Shown here: positions 7,904 through 16,411 of the stretch, one piece after another | How the letters are laid out: every line of letters starts with the position of its first letter | Position numbering within the stretch: the stretch's first letter is position 1 | DNA from: Candidatus Ghiorseimicrobium undicola | GTDB taxonomy: Bacteria; Omnitrophota; Gorgyraeia; Ghiorseimicrobiales; Ghiorseimicrobiaceae | NCBI GenBank assembly: GCA_002796125.1 | Contig: PCWA01000045.1 | Coordinates: forward strand, 1 to 54,237 | Reading direction: 5' to 3' | DNA: 54,237 nt | Made by a program: the position numbers and the translations under genes | The notes under the pieces: model-generated | Told to the model about the DNA's origin: nothing | Database searches by the model: none | Seen by the model: only the letters and a program-made list of their open reading frames with translations

Positions 7904-7915
7904 ATAAATTTTTAT

Positions 7916-8428
7916 TTAATGGTTTATTTTATGCCTTGTTTTTTCCCAAATGTTCTTCTCAAGCTTAACTACCCTGACATGGGAAATTCCCAGCCTTTCG
8001 CCAATCTGCCTGGTATTTAAACCCTTAAGAAAATGCTCAAAGACCTCTTTTTCTCTTTTAGTCAGCCCGTCGTTACGTATGGTATCTATTAACAATGCCG
8101 CGTCCCTGCCTCTCTCATCTACGGCATTTTTATCCGTCACTGTTTCTCCTAAAGCCGTACCGTCCTCGTCAATCGGCATGCTTAAGCTGATATGGGTTGT
8201 GGAATCCATTGCTTTGCGTAAAAAGTTTTTTATATCAAAGTAACATCCTTTTATAATGTAGCTTTTAGTTTTGTCGTTTAATTCTCCGCTTCTCCACTTA
8301 ATCCATAAATAAATCAGGGCTTCCTGAAAAAGGTCATCCTGATCCACAAAACCGCACGATGGAGCATGCTTCCTGGCAAGTGCCTTGATTTTCGGGCTGA
8401 GTTGTTTGGCGAATTCTTCAAAACTCAT
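7916..8428 (-). CDS. Small sigma-70 family RNA polymerase sigma factor (ECF-like)
   Basis: A 170-residue protein with sigma region 2 at the N-half (GFVDQDDLFQEALIYLWIKW, the helix that binds core and the -10 element) and region 4 at the C-end (LTKREKEVFEHFLKGLNTRQ followed by an HTH with GERLGISHVRV). A region 3 is lacking, as in ECF-type factors. The frame could begin at a GTG (8437), but GAGGTGG lies 5 bases before the ATG at 8428, which I prefer. No anti-sigma gene is adjacent. It stands alone between terminators, with its own consensus-like promoter at 8593-8620 and two terminator hairpins in the leader, so expression is probably controlled by termination. Confidence 0.85.
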   Translation of the reverse strand: MSFEEFAKQLSPKIKALARKHAPSCGFVDQDDLFQEALIYLWIKWRSGELNDKTKSYIIKGCYFDIKNFLRKAMDSTTHISLSMPIDEDGTALGETVTDKNAVDERGRDAALLIDTIRNDGLTKREKEVFEHFLKGLNTRQIGERLGISHVRVVKLEKNIWEKTRHKINH

Positions 8429-8441
8429 TATATCCACCTCA

Positions 8442-8471
8442 TAAAAAAACAGCGCTCTCTCTTGAGAGCGC
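8442..8471 (-). terminator. Second terminator hairpin, touching the sigma-gene ribosome site
   Basis: Stem GCGCTCTC/GAGAGCGC (8452-8459 with 8464-8471), then minus-strand TGTTTTTTT, immediately followed by ATGAGGTGG and the start codon. Its position right at the ribosome site suggests attenuation or control of translation rather than the end of a gap transcript. Confidence 0.75.
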
Positions 8472-8527
8472 CATCACTCTTATTCACTCTGCCTGCCTCA
8501 TGGCAGGATATATTTTTAATCTTATAC

Positions 8528-8556
8528 AAACAAAAAGTCCGCTTTTTCCGCGGACT
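8528..8556 (-). terminator. First intrinsic terminator between gap and the sigma gene
   Basis: Stem AGTCCGC/GCGGACT (8536-8542 with 8550-8556) followed by TTTTTGTTT on the minus strand. It ends the galT-gap transcript, and would also cut short a transcript begun at the promoter at 8593-8620, giving an RNA of roughly 55-60 bases. Confidence 0.85.
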
Positions 8557-8592
8557 TCATTGTCTTTTTAACACTAACGTTGTGTCAAAATA

Positions 8593-8620
8593 AGTATAAC
8601 ATAAAACCTGAAATTGTCAA
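8593..8620 (-). promoter_or_regulatory. Consensus-like sigma-70 promoter facing the sigma-factor gene
   Basis: On the minus strand TTGACA (8615-8620), a 16-base spacer, then TATACT (8593-8598). The expected start is near 8586. The -35 lies inside a small inverted repeat (GAAATTG/CAATTTC at 8610-8616/8622-8628). Both terminators lie between this promoter and the sigma start codon. Confidence 0.65.
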
Positions 8621-8646
8621 GCAATTTCTCGGCCCGGCTATTTAGA

Positions 8647-9726
<1,080 letters not shown>

Positions 9727-10728
9727 TTAAATTTTGGCTTCTCTTAAATATCTGGCGGCTATTTCCGGGGGAGTTGAAACCATATAAAAACCAGTGCCCC
9801 ATTCAAAACCGGCAATACGGGTAAGCTTCGGCATGATCTCTATATGCCAATGATAACCTTCTTCCATGTCCGGCGTATTCACGGGAGTCGTATGAATTAT
9901 ATAGTTATATGCCGGATTAGATAAAACGGCCTTCACGCGCGCCAATACATTCTTTAGAATACCAGCCATCTCGGGAAGCTCTTCATGCGTCGCATGGCAA
10001 AAATAACCATTATGCTTCTTCGGCATAATCCATACTTCAAAAGGAAAACGCGAAACATAAGGGCATAAAGCGACAAAATATTTATTTTCTACAATAATCC
10101 TGTCTTTATCGTTAATCTCCTGCCTAAGAATATCGCAAAATATACACCTATCCTTATAATGAAAATAGCTGCAGGCACCTTTAAGCTCTTCAAGAACATT
10201 CTTAGGAATCATGGGTAAGGCAATTAATTGAGTATGCGGATGTTCAAGGGATGCGCCCGCTGAAGGCCCGTAATTTTTAAAAATCATTATGTACTTAAAC
10301 CTTTTATCATTGGCAAGATCTATAGATCTACGGCAATACATGGAAAGCATATTCATTACTTCGCCGTCTTCCAAATCCGTTATTTCCTTATCATGCTGCG
10401 GGCTCTGGGCAATTACCTCATGAGCGCCTACGCCGTGAGACATATCGTATATGCCAAAACCGCGCCTGTCCAAATCCCCCTCGATGATTAATGCCGGAAA
10501 CTTATTGGGGACCGCGCGGATGTGCCAACCGGGAGAATTAGGCATTGTATTTTCATCCCTTATTACATCCACCTCAGGAGGGGTCATGTGTTCATTTCCC
10601 GGGCAAAAAGGACAGCTCATCGGCTTAAACTTATGCTCTTCCTTGATAAAGTCATCCGGAAGCATAGGGTGTTCAGTATTTACTATAACCCACCTGCCTC
10701 CTATTGGATCTCTTCGTAATTGTGCCAT
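9727..10728 (-). CDS. galT: Galactose-1-phosphate uridylyltransferase
   Basis: HIT-superfamily nucleotidylyltransferase of the Leloir pathway that swaps UMP between UDP-glucose and galactose-1-phosphate. It has 333 residues, close to family length. Zinc-type cysteines CPFCPG are at 39-44. The catalytic motif is intact, HPHTQ at 163-167 (His165 is the nucleophile position), within NYGPSAGASLEHPHTQ. A second Cys pair appears in RCIFCDIL. The C-terminal HWHIEIMPKL is conserved. It is followed by gap and preceded by a paralogue. This copy looks catalytically competent, unlike its neighbour. Confidence 0.9.
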   Translation of the reverse strand: MAQLRRDPIGGRWVIVNTEHPMLPDDFIKEEHKFKPMSCPFCPGNEHMTPPEVDVIRDENTMPNSPGWHIRAVPNKFPALIIEGDLDRRGFGIYDMSHGVGAHEVIAQSPQHDKEITDLEDGEVMNMLSMYCRRSIDLANDKRFKYIMIFKNYGPSAGASLEHPHTQLIALPMIPKNVLEELKGACSYFHYKDRCIFCDILRQEINDKDRIIVENKYFVALCPYVSRFPFEVWIMPKKHNGYFCHATHEELPEMAGILKNVLARVKAVLSNPAYNYIIHTTPVNTPDMEEGYHWHIEIMPKLTRIAGFEWGTGFYMVSTPPEIAARYLREAKI

Positions 10729-10776
10729 ACTTACCCTCTAAGCTGTTGATTCATTACGGAAAAATTTCATTCTCCG

Positions 10777-11799
10777 CTACACTTGCACTTCCCTCAAAAA
10801 TTTAGCCGCGCTTTCCGGAGGAAGAGGGCAAATGTAAAAACCCGTGCCCCATTCAAAACCGGCTACACGCGTAAGCCGCGGTATAATTTCGATATGCCAA
10901 TGAAAATCTTCATGTATTGTTTTCCAATAGCCTAATTTCGGCCTTCTAAACGGTGCCGTATGGATAATATAATTATAGGGCGGATCATTTGCCGCTTTTT
11001 TTAATTTTAATAAAACCAGCTTTAACATCTCCGCAAGCTCTTTCTGGTGGCCGGCAGTTATTGTGCTGAAATCACAATTATGGTCTTTCGGCAAAATCCA
11101 TATTTCGAACGGAAAACGCGAAGCAAAAGGGACAATCGCTACAAAGCCGTCAATTTCCGCGACTACGCGCTCTTTAAAATCAACCTCCTGCTTTATCAAA
11201 TCGCAAAAAATACAACGCTCATGATAATCGAAATATTTTTTAGCTCCCGCCAGCTCCTCTTTTACGCGTTTTGGATTAACAGGGGTAGCAATAAGCTGTG
11301 AACGGGCATGTTTGATCCTGCCTCCGCCGGCGGCCCAGCCGTAATTCTTAAACACGAGTAAATATTTAAAACGCTCATCTTTTTCCAAATCCGTAAACCT
11401 ATGCATATATACGTTTATTACGTTATTAATCTGCTCGACAGGCAAATCTGCCATATTAGCAACGTGCTGAGGAGTTTCAATAATGACTTCATGGGCCCCT
11501 ACACCATTGACAACATCAAATATCCCTTTTCCATGCCTATCAAGGGCCCCTTCTATGGAAAGCATGGGTTTGAGGCTGGGGACAACCCGGACCTGCCAGC
11601 CGGCGGTATTGGGCTGGGTATGCGCTGTGCGTACCGCATAAACTTCATGCGGAGTATCGTATTCAGAACCTTCGCAAAAAGGGCATTTCCCCTCATGAGG
11701 GCTTTCATCGTGCCCGGTAAATTGATCAGGCCTTTTAGCGCGCTCTGTCGCGATAATAACCCAACGCCCGGTAATAGGATCTTTTCTTAATTCAGGCAT
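10777..11799 (-). CDS. GalT paralogue with altered active site
   Basis: A second GalT-fold protein of 340 residues, clearly related to the downstream copy (shared KDPITGRWVI start, CPFCEG at 39-44, VFKNYG near 149-154, RCIFCDLI, HWHIEIIPRL and GFEWGTGFY). The motif that carries the nucleophilic histidine reads HARSQ at 164-168 rather than HPHxQ, so the His166 equivalent is Arg. The bases are unambiguous there (CAT GCC CGT). It may have another nucleotidyl-transfer activity, may use a different residue, or may act as a partner subunit. GAGG lies 4 bases before the ATG. It is the first gene of the galT2-galT1-gap unit, behind the promoter at 11877-11904. Confidence 0.85.
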   Translation of the reverse strand: MPELRKDPITGRWVIIATERAKRPDQFTGHDESPHEGKCPFCEGSEYDTPHEVYAVRTAHTQPNTAGWQVRVVPSLKPMLSIEGALDRHGKGIFDVVNGVGAHEVIIETPQHVANMADLPVEQINNVINVYMHRFTDLEKDERFKYLLVFKNYGWAAGGGRIKHARSQLIATPVNPKRVKEELAGAKKYFDYHERCIFCDLIKQEVDFKERVVAEIDGFVAIVPFASRFPFEIWILPKDHNCDFSTITAGHQKELAEMLKLVLLKLKKAANDPPYNYIIHTAPFRRPKLGYWKTIHEDFHWHIEIIPRLTRVAGFEWGTGFYICPLPPESAAKFLREVQV

Positions 11800-11817
11800 A
11801 GCGCCTCGCTCCGCTCG

Positions 11818-11859
11818 GAATTATAAATTAAAAATGGAAATTCATGAATTAAAAATAAA
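11818..11859. repeat. Degenerate 7-base tandem repeat in the galT leader
   Basis: Six consecutive 7-base units read GAATTAT, AAATTAA, AAATGGA, AATTCAT, GAATTAA, AAATAAA. They lie in the untranslated leader between the probable promoter and the galT2 start. The tract contains the 12-base palindrome AATTCATGAATT (11839-11850). The period matches the other heptad tracts at 13125, 22665, 32368 and 32642, though the unit sequence differs. Confidence 0.55.
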
Positions 11860-11876
11860 TTACCCTTAGAAAATTA

Positions 11877-11904
11877 ATTATAGCACTGTTTTATTTCTAT
11901 GCAA
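11877..11904 (-). promoter_or_regulatory. Possible promoter for galT2-galT1-gap
   Basis: A perfect minus-strand TATAAT (11877-11882) lies 16 bases from a weak -35 TTGCAT (11899-11904). Transcription would begin about 70 bases before the galT2 ATG and run through the heptad tract. Confidence 0.5.
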
Positions 11905-11932
11905 GAGAAAAATGAAAAAAGCAGCATATTAA

Positions 11933-12138
11933 AAATTGCCTAAATTCACCTGCCGTCTTGGCCTGATTTTGAGCAGGGCCTAACGCAGGCCGAGCGGGCA
12001 CGGCTGACCTTTGATTGCCTGTCGGCCAGAGCGAGGCCGAGTAGCGGAGCATAATTTTCCACGCCGGGGAAAATTATGCGTCCCCGCGAAAAATCGGGCC
12101 AAAGCGGCCATGCTAATCCAACGCAGTTTAGGCAATTT
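11933..12138. repeat. 206-bp intergenic element with 12-bp inverted ends and internal hairpins
   Basis: This fills most of the 371-base gap between galT2 and fmt. The ends AAATTGCCTAAA (11933-11944) and TTTAGGCAATTT (12127-12138) are perfect inverted repeats. The inside is much richer in GC than the flanks. It contains a perfect 12-bp hairpin (12049-12060/12068-12079, loop ACGCCGG) and several short GGCC-type stems. I see no open frame that looks like a gene. It could be a non-autonomous mobile element or a member of the same hairpin family as 2754-2858 and 15120-15299. Confidence 0.55.
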
Positions 12139-12170
12139 ATTTTGCGCGACTAAAAAAACGGCTGATTATG

Positions 12171-13118
12171 CTATCCGAGCATATCTCCCTTTTTTATATC
12201 ATGGCCGGCAATAAAATCACGGACAGGCATGCGCCTTCCGCCTTCACATTGTAATTCTTTAATCGCGATTAACCCGTCAAAACAACGCACACATATTTCT
12301 CCAGAATCAATAAACACAATCTGCCCGGGCAACTGGTCAAACTGGCTATTAAAATTATCTTTAATACCTTTATGCGCTGCCTTATAAATCTTAAATACCC
12401 TGCCTTTAAAATAAGTATAAGCAACAGGCCAAGGAAGGAGCCCCCTAATCAAATTATAAATATCTTCTTTAGGCCTATCCCATCTTATCAAGCCGTTTTT
12501 CTTGGACAATTTAGGGGCATAAGAAGCCAACACATCTTCCTGGGGCGTCAGTTTGAACATTTTATTCTGTATCAAAACTATTGCCTCGATAATCATTTTT
12601 TTCGCCAGCTCTGAAAGCGCCACACTCAGGGTTTGGGCGTCATCATTTTCGGATATCGGGAGAGATTTTTTTAAAATAATCTCTCCCGTATCCACAAACT
12701 CATCCATTTTTATTATGCTAATCCCGGTTTCCTTCTCACCATTGATTATGGCCCAGTTAATCGGGGCAGCCCCCCTATATTTAGGAAGCAGCGAGGCATG
12801 GATATTAATCGAAAAAATCTTCGGCAGACTGATTATTCTTTCGGGCATAATAATACCGTACTGAACAACAATAAATAAATCCGCATCCAATGCTTTCAAA
12901 TAATTAAAAGCTGAGCTTCCGTTAAGGCCTGAGGGCTGGAATAGCGCAAGATTGTTTTCCAAGCAATAATCTTTTACGGGCGTCGCTCTCATCTTCAGGC
13001 GCCTTCCAGCTTTTTTATCCGGCTGGCTAACAACACAGACGATATCATGCCCGCAGGACAAAAGCTCCCGCAAGATTGGTATGGCGAATTTTCCGCTTGC
13101 AAAAAAAACAATACGCAT
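12171..13118 (-). CDS. fmt: Methionyl-tRNA formyltransferase
   Basis: Formylates initiator Met-tRNA using 10-formyltetrahydrofolate. The N-terminal domain is typical: MRIVFFASGKFAIPIL start, a PDKKAGRR segment, and NIHASLLPKYRGAAPINW with the catalytic His-containing motif. The C-terminal domain begins near LIRWDRPKEDIYNLIRG. From the ATG at 13118 it has 315 residues, the normal length. The open frame extends 22 codons upstream to 13184, but that extension consists of the heptad repeat and lacks homology, so I reject it. There is no clear ribosome site at 13118. It follows priA, a common pairing (priA-def-fmt), here without def. Confidence 0.95.
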   Translation of the reverse strand: MRIVFFASGKFAIPILRELLSCGHDIVCVVSQPDKKAGRRLKMRATPVKDYCLENNLALFQPSGLNGSSAFNYLKALDADLFIVVQYGIIMPERIISLPKIFSINIHASLLPKYRGAAPINWAIINGEKETGISIIKMDEFVDTGEIILKKSLPISENDDAQTLSVALSELAKKMIIEAIVLIQNKMFKLTPQEDVLASYAPKLSKKNGLIRWDRPKEDIYNLIRGLLPWPVAYTYFKGRVFKIYKAAHKGIKDNFNSQFDQLPGQIVFIDSGEICVRCFDGLIAIKELQCEGGRRMPVRDFIAGHDIKKGDMLG

Positions 13119-13124
13119 TTTTGG

Positions 13125-13196
13125 GTATTGAGTATCAAGTATTGAGTATTGCGTATTTTGAACTTCTTGGTACACGATACTCATTACTCAATACTT
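13125..13196. repeat. Heptad repeat tract forming an inverted pair between priA and fmt
   Basis: The left arm holds five 7-base units (GTATTGA, GTATCAA, GTATTGA, GTATTGC, GTATTTT at 13125-13159). The right arm holds three units in reverse orientation (GATACTC, ATTACTC, AATACTT at 13176-13196). The arms pair over 21 bases with three mismatches. The tract fills the whole priA-fmt gap and ends 6 bases before the fmt start, so it must form part of the fmt leader if the genes are co-transcribed. Confidence 0.65.
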
Positions 13197-13198
13197 TC

Positions 13199-15112
13199 TT
13201 ATAATGGATCGATATCTACCGTTATGATTATTCCCGATTTTTTAAAATTACGCAATTTATTGTTTAAAAACCTGGCCATACGCGTGCGCGACTTAGATTT
13301 TACTAAAATATTATACCTGAAATTGCCCCTCAACTTCAAGGGCATGGCAGCTGCCGGGCCGGATAATTCAATATGCTTATCTTTCTCATTATTTTCAATT
13401 GAAGAAATTTCGCGCTTTAAATAACCCAGCAACTCATCCGCGGCAAGCCTTACTTTCTCTTCGTGCCTTCCTCTCAAATTTATGCTAGCCAGATGCGCCA
13501 GCGGCGGAAAAAGCAGCTCTTTGCGGTATTTTAACTCTTTTTTATAGAAGGCGCCGTAATCATTGGCGGATAACGGCCTTATCATGTAGTGCTCAGGAAA
13601 ATTTGTTTGTATTACTACTTTTTGCCTGGCGCAGGAAACCAGGCGTAATAACAGCTGATATGTTTTTTCTGCCGCCCTAAAGTCAATGCGGTTTAACAAG
13701 GCATCTAAAGAAAGAATACCCACCAAGGCGACATCTTTTAAATTATGTAATTCATTAATTATAACCTGTGTGGTTATGAGTATATCAAACTTCTTATTTT
13801 TTAATCCAATATCCTGTTGCCGGCTCTTGGCATATTTTGCGCTTAACCGGTCGTAACGCAATATTATTTTTTGCGGGAATAGCCTGTAGATTTCGCTCTC
13901 TAATTTTTCCGTGCCAAGCCCCGAATACCTGATATAGTCAAGCCCGCAGGCAGGGCAAAGTTCGGGCAGGCCGGCCTTAAAATTACACGAACCGCAAAAC
14001 ATCTCTTTTTTTTCATAGAAAAAGATGAGGCTCTTGCTGCAGCGGGTACACTTCATCACAAAACCACAGCTTTTACAAGCGGCATAGGTCGCAAACCCCA
14101 CGCGGTTTAAAAAAAGCATCACCTGCCCGCCGCCTGAAAGCGAGCTTCTGATATTATCTTCCATGGCTCTGGATAAAATAATGTTTTTTTTCTTCTGTTT
14201 TCTGTACTCATCGGAGGTGTCTACTATCTGCAGGTTAAACGAAGGCCTGAAATCTCCACTAATACCCGCCAGCTTATATTTTTTCTTTTTTGCCTGATAA
14301 TACGACTCCAGAGACGGAGCCGGGCTTGATAAGACCATATCCGCTTTTTCCCGTTTTATACGCAACAAAGCTATGTCCCGGCAGTGGAAAAACGGTGACT
14401 GCTCCTGTTTATAAACGATATTATCTTCATCATCTATGATAATCAGGCCGAGATTGACTAAAGGAGCAAATACGGCAAAAGAAGTCCCCACCACAACACG
14501 TATTTTTCCACTTTTAACTTTCAGCCAATTCGCAAGCTCATCGCTATCTTTATTACGGCTATGCAGCAGGGTAACTGAGACGCCGAATTCCCGCTCTATC
14601 AAATCCTTGGCTACCAAGCATAGGTCTATCTGCGGCGCCAAGAATATCACTCCTTTATTTTCACTTAAAGTTTTTGCCATTTTTTCCTTAAAAAACTGCC
14701 ATTTTTTCCCGGAAATATCATGGAATAAAACAACCTGTTCTTTCACTTTAGGCAATACTTCTTTCCGCGGCGGCTCCAGCGGCTGCTCTAACCTCCTGCC
14801 CTTTTTTAAAAGAGACGGCATCATTTTATCAATCGCTTCTCCCAGTGAGCAAAAATAATTAGCTGATATCTCTTCGGCGAGCTTAAAAAAAGGAACGCTC
14901 AAAACGGGTGTTTTATCCAGCACTGAGGTTATGAATTTAAGCTCTTTAATATTAGAAGTAGGGGAAATTTCTACGACATAGCCGACTAATGATAAATTCC
15001 TAAAAGGCACCTTTACCCGCATGCCTTTTAAAATTTGATCCGTTAAACTTTGCGGGATGGAATAATCAAACAGTTTGTTTATAGGTATGGGCAGGGCTAC
15101 TTGGGCTATCAT
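13199..15112 (-). CDS. priA: PriA-like primosomal protein with eroded helicase motifs
   Basis: PriA recognises stalled forks and reloads the replisome. This 637-residue homologue keeps the DNA-binding start (VALPIPINKLFDYSIP, GMRVKVPF) and all eight zinc cysteines (346, 349, 355, 358, 373, 376, 386, 389). Its ATPase motifs are damaged. Walker A, normally GVTGSGKT, reads HDISGKKW (131-138). Walker B DEEH reads DDED (227-230). The GTQMIAKGHDF block reads TTQVIINELHN (448-458). The GRAGR arginine motif reads SCARQ (493-497). No frameshift is visible, so it looks like a maintained, helicase-dead protein. A Deinococcus PriA lacking ATPase activity has been reported, as I recall. It lies upstream of fmt. 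Confidence 0.88.
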   Translation of the reverse strand: MIAQVALPIPINKLFDYSIPQSLTDQILKGMRVKVPFRNLSLVGYVVEISPTSNIKELKFITSVLDKTPVLSVPFFKLAEEISANYFCSLGEAIDKMMPSLLKKGRRLEQPLEPPRKEVLPKVKEQVVLFHDISGKKWQFFKEKMAKTLSENKGVIFLAPQIDLCLVAKDLIEREFGVSVTLLHSRNKDSDELANWLKVKSGKIRVVVGTSFAVFAPLVNLGLIIIDDEDNIVYKQEQSPFFHCRDIALLRIKREKADMVLSSPAPSLESYYQAKKKKYKLAGISGDFRPSFNLQIVDTSDEYRKQKKKNIILSRAMEDNIRSSLSGGGQVMLFLNRVGFATYAACKSCGFVMKCTRCSKSLIFFYEKKEMFCGSCNFKAGLPELCPACGLDYIRYSGLGTEKLESEIYRLFPQKIILRYDRLSAKYAKSRQQDIGLKNKKFDILITTQVIINELHNLKDVALVGILSLDALLNRIDFRAAEKTYQLLLRLVSCARQKVVIQTNFPEHYMIRPLSANDYGAFYKKELKYRKELLFPPLAHLASINLRGRHEEKVRLAADELLGYLKREISSIENNEKDKHIELSGPAAAMPLKLRGNFRYNILVKSKSRTRMARFLNNKLRNFKKSGIIITVDIDPL

Positions 15113-15119
15113 ATAATGA

Positions 15120-15299
15120 GCGCATAATTTACAACAGCAAAGCTGGTGTAAATTATTTGCGCGAATTATCTCCTTGCTTAAGCAAGGGGTAAATTCTCTT
15201 CGAGAATTTCCCCCTTTAAGCTTCGGAGTAGGCTAGAACTTATTAAGCTTGAACCTACCCGCGGAGTATCGTAAAAATGTCGAAGAGATTTTTACGATA
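15120..15299. repeat. Hairpin cluster upstream of priA
   Basis: Four strong hairpins are packed into the 189-base gap before priA: gcgca-taatttaca-cagc with its complement (15120-15162, 18 bp with small bulges); the 16-base palindrome CCTTGCTTAAGCAAGG (15172-15187); an AAATTCTC/GAGAATTT stem capped by GGGG/CCCC (15186-15213); and a perfect 12-bp stem TATCGTAAAAAT/ATTTTTACGATA (15267-15278/15288-15299) with loop GTCGAAGAG. None ends in a convincing U-run. No coding sequence is seen. Confidence 0.6.
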
Positions 15300-15301
15300 T
15301 T

Positions 15302-16393
15302 TTACGACGCGGGGTTAGCTAAAGATACATCCAATATCTTGACGGCCGCGTCCGGATGAGACAGGCTGCCTGCGTTATTTTTAAAGTTAAGCAACTTTTC
15401 CTTATTGTTTCTGAATTCCGCCACTAAATCCTTGATTTTACCGGCATCTTTTAAAATTATGCCTGCTCCTGATTCCTGGATGATTTCGGCATTAACTAAT
15501 TCCTGGCCCGGAATAATAGAAAAAAATATCATCGGCAGGCTTTTCGTAAGCGATTCAGAAACACTCATGCCGCCCGGTTTTGTAATTATCAAGTCGGAGA
15601 CGCTCATCAGTTCGTAAACATTATCCACTAAAGCAAAAAGTTTTAAATTCGGCGATGAGATATTTTCCAATTGAGCATAGAGTCTTTTATTACTCCCGCA
15701 CACAACAAGCAGCTGGTTATCGTTTTTTAATGCCTCAATAATTTCCCTTATCGGGCCCATGCCTATCGCGCCGGTCATAATCAGTATTGTAAATAGATTG
15801 TTGCTTACTCCAAGCTTTTCGGATAACTCCACCCTGTCATAGTTTTGGGAAAATTTTGAATCAATAGGTATGCCTGTTACGCTGATAATATTTTCCGCGA
15901 TACCGTAAGATACTAATATATCCCTGGTAAAATTTGAGGCGACAAGATATTTATCCGTTTTAAGGTTAAGCCAAAGGCGGTGCACGCCGTAATCAGTTAC
16001 AACATTAACAAGCCTCATAGCTAAATCATCTTTTAGGCGCGAAGTCATTTCAGTGCTCATGAAATGAGTGGAAATCACCAAGTCAAAACGCTCCTGCCTT
16101 AAAAAATCAAAATAGCGCCCGCAATTCAAACTGTCAAAAAATGCGATTATTTTCCTGATCAGCGTGCTTCTGGAATGATGCGTTATATAAAAAATTAGGC
16201 GCCAGAGAAAGCTAAAATTCTTTATTAAAAAAATATACCCGCAAGAATAGAGATATTTAAAAAAGGGGTTGGCGTAATCTAAGATATCGATAATTTTTAC
16301 ATCAAGTTTTTTTTGCTTTGCGGCTTGATAAACCGCCTCCGCTGCTTTCTTATGCCCGGCACCTGCAGTAGCATAAACTATGAGAATCTTCAC
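15302..16393 (-). CDS. MGDG-synthase/MurG-like glycosyltransferase
   Basis: Member of the MGDG synthase / processive diacylglycerol glucosyltransferase family (GT28-like, GT-B fold), 363 residues. The acceptor-binding N-domain starts MKILIVYATAGAGHKKAAEA. The C-domain has the donor-binding loop TKPGGMSVSESLTKSLP near residues 275-291 and IIPGQELVNAEII. Such enzymes transfer a hexose to diacylglycerol or a similar lipid at the cytoplasmic membrane face, so a membrane glycolipid product is likely; the exact acceptor is unknown. It starts with GTG, preceded by AAAGGA. It lies 18 bases downstream of the GmhB-like gene and is followed by a hairpin cluster rather than a clear terminator. Confidence 0.87.
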   Translation of the reverse strand: MKILIVYATAGAGHKKAAEAVYQAAKQKKLDVKIIDILDYANPFFKYLYSCGYIFLIKNFSFLWRLIFYITHHSRSTLIRKIIAFFDSLNCGRYFDFLRQERFDLVISTHFMSTEMTSRLKDDLAMRLVNVVTDYGVHRLWLNLKTDKYLVASNFTRDILVSYGIAENIISVTGIPIDSKFSQNYDRVELSEKLGVSNNLFTILIMTGAIGMGPIREIIEALKNDNQLLVVCGSNKRLYAQLENISSPNLKLFALVDNVYELMSVSDLIITKPGGMSVSESLTKSLPMIFFSIIPGQELVNAEIIQESGAGIILKDAGKIKDLVAEFRNNKEKLLNFKNNAGSLSHPDAAVKILDVSLANPAS

Positions 16394-16411
16394 GCAGTTT
16401 TCCTTTCTTAA

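Noticed and set aside
12011-12214. Plus-strand open frame in the galT-fmt gap
   Set aside because: It runs through the inverted-repeat element into the fmt 3' end and shows no ribosome site or protein motif.
13119-13184. Upstream extension of fmt
   Set aside because: It encodes only the heptad repeat (NTQYSILDTQYP) and lies outside the Fmt family, whose members start at MRIVFF.
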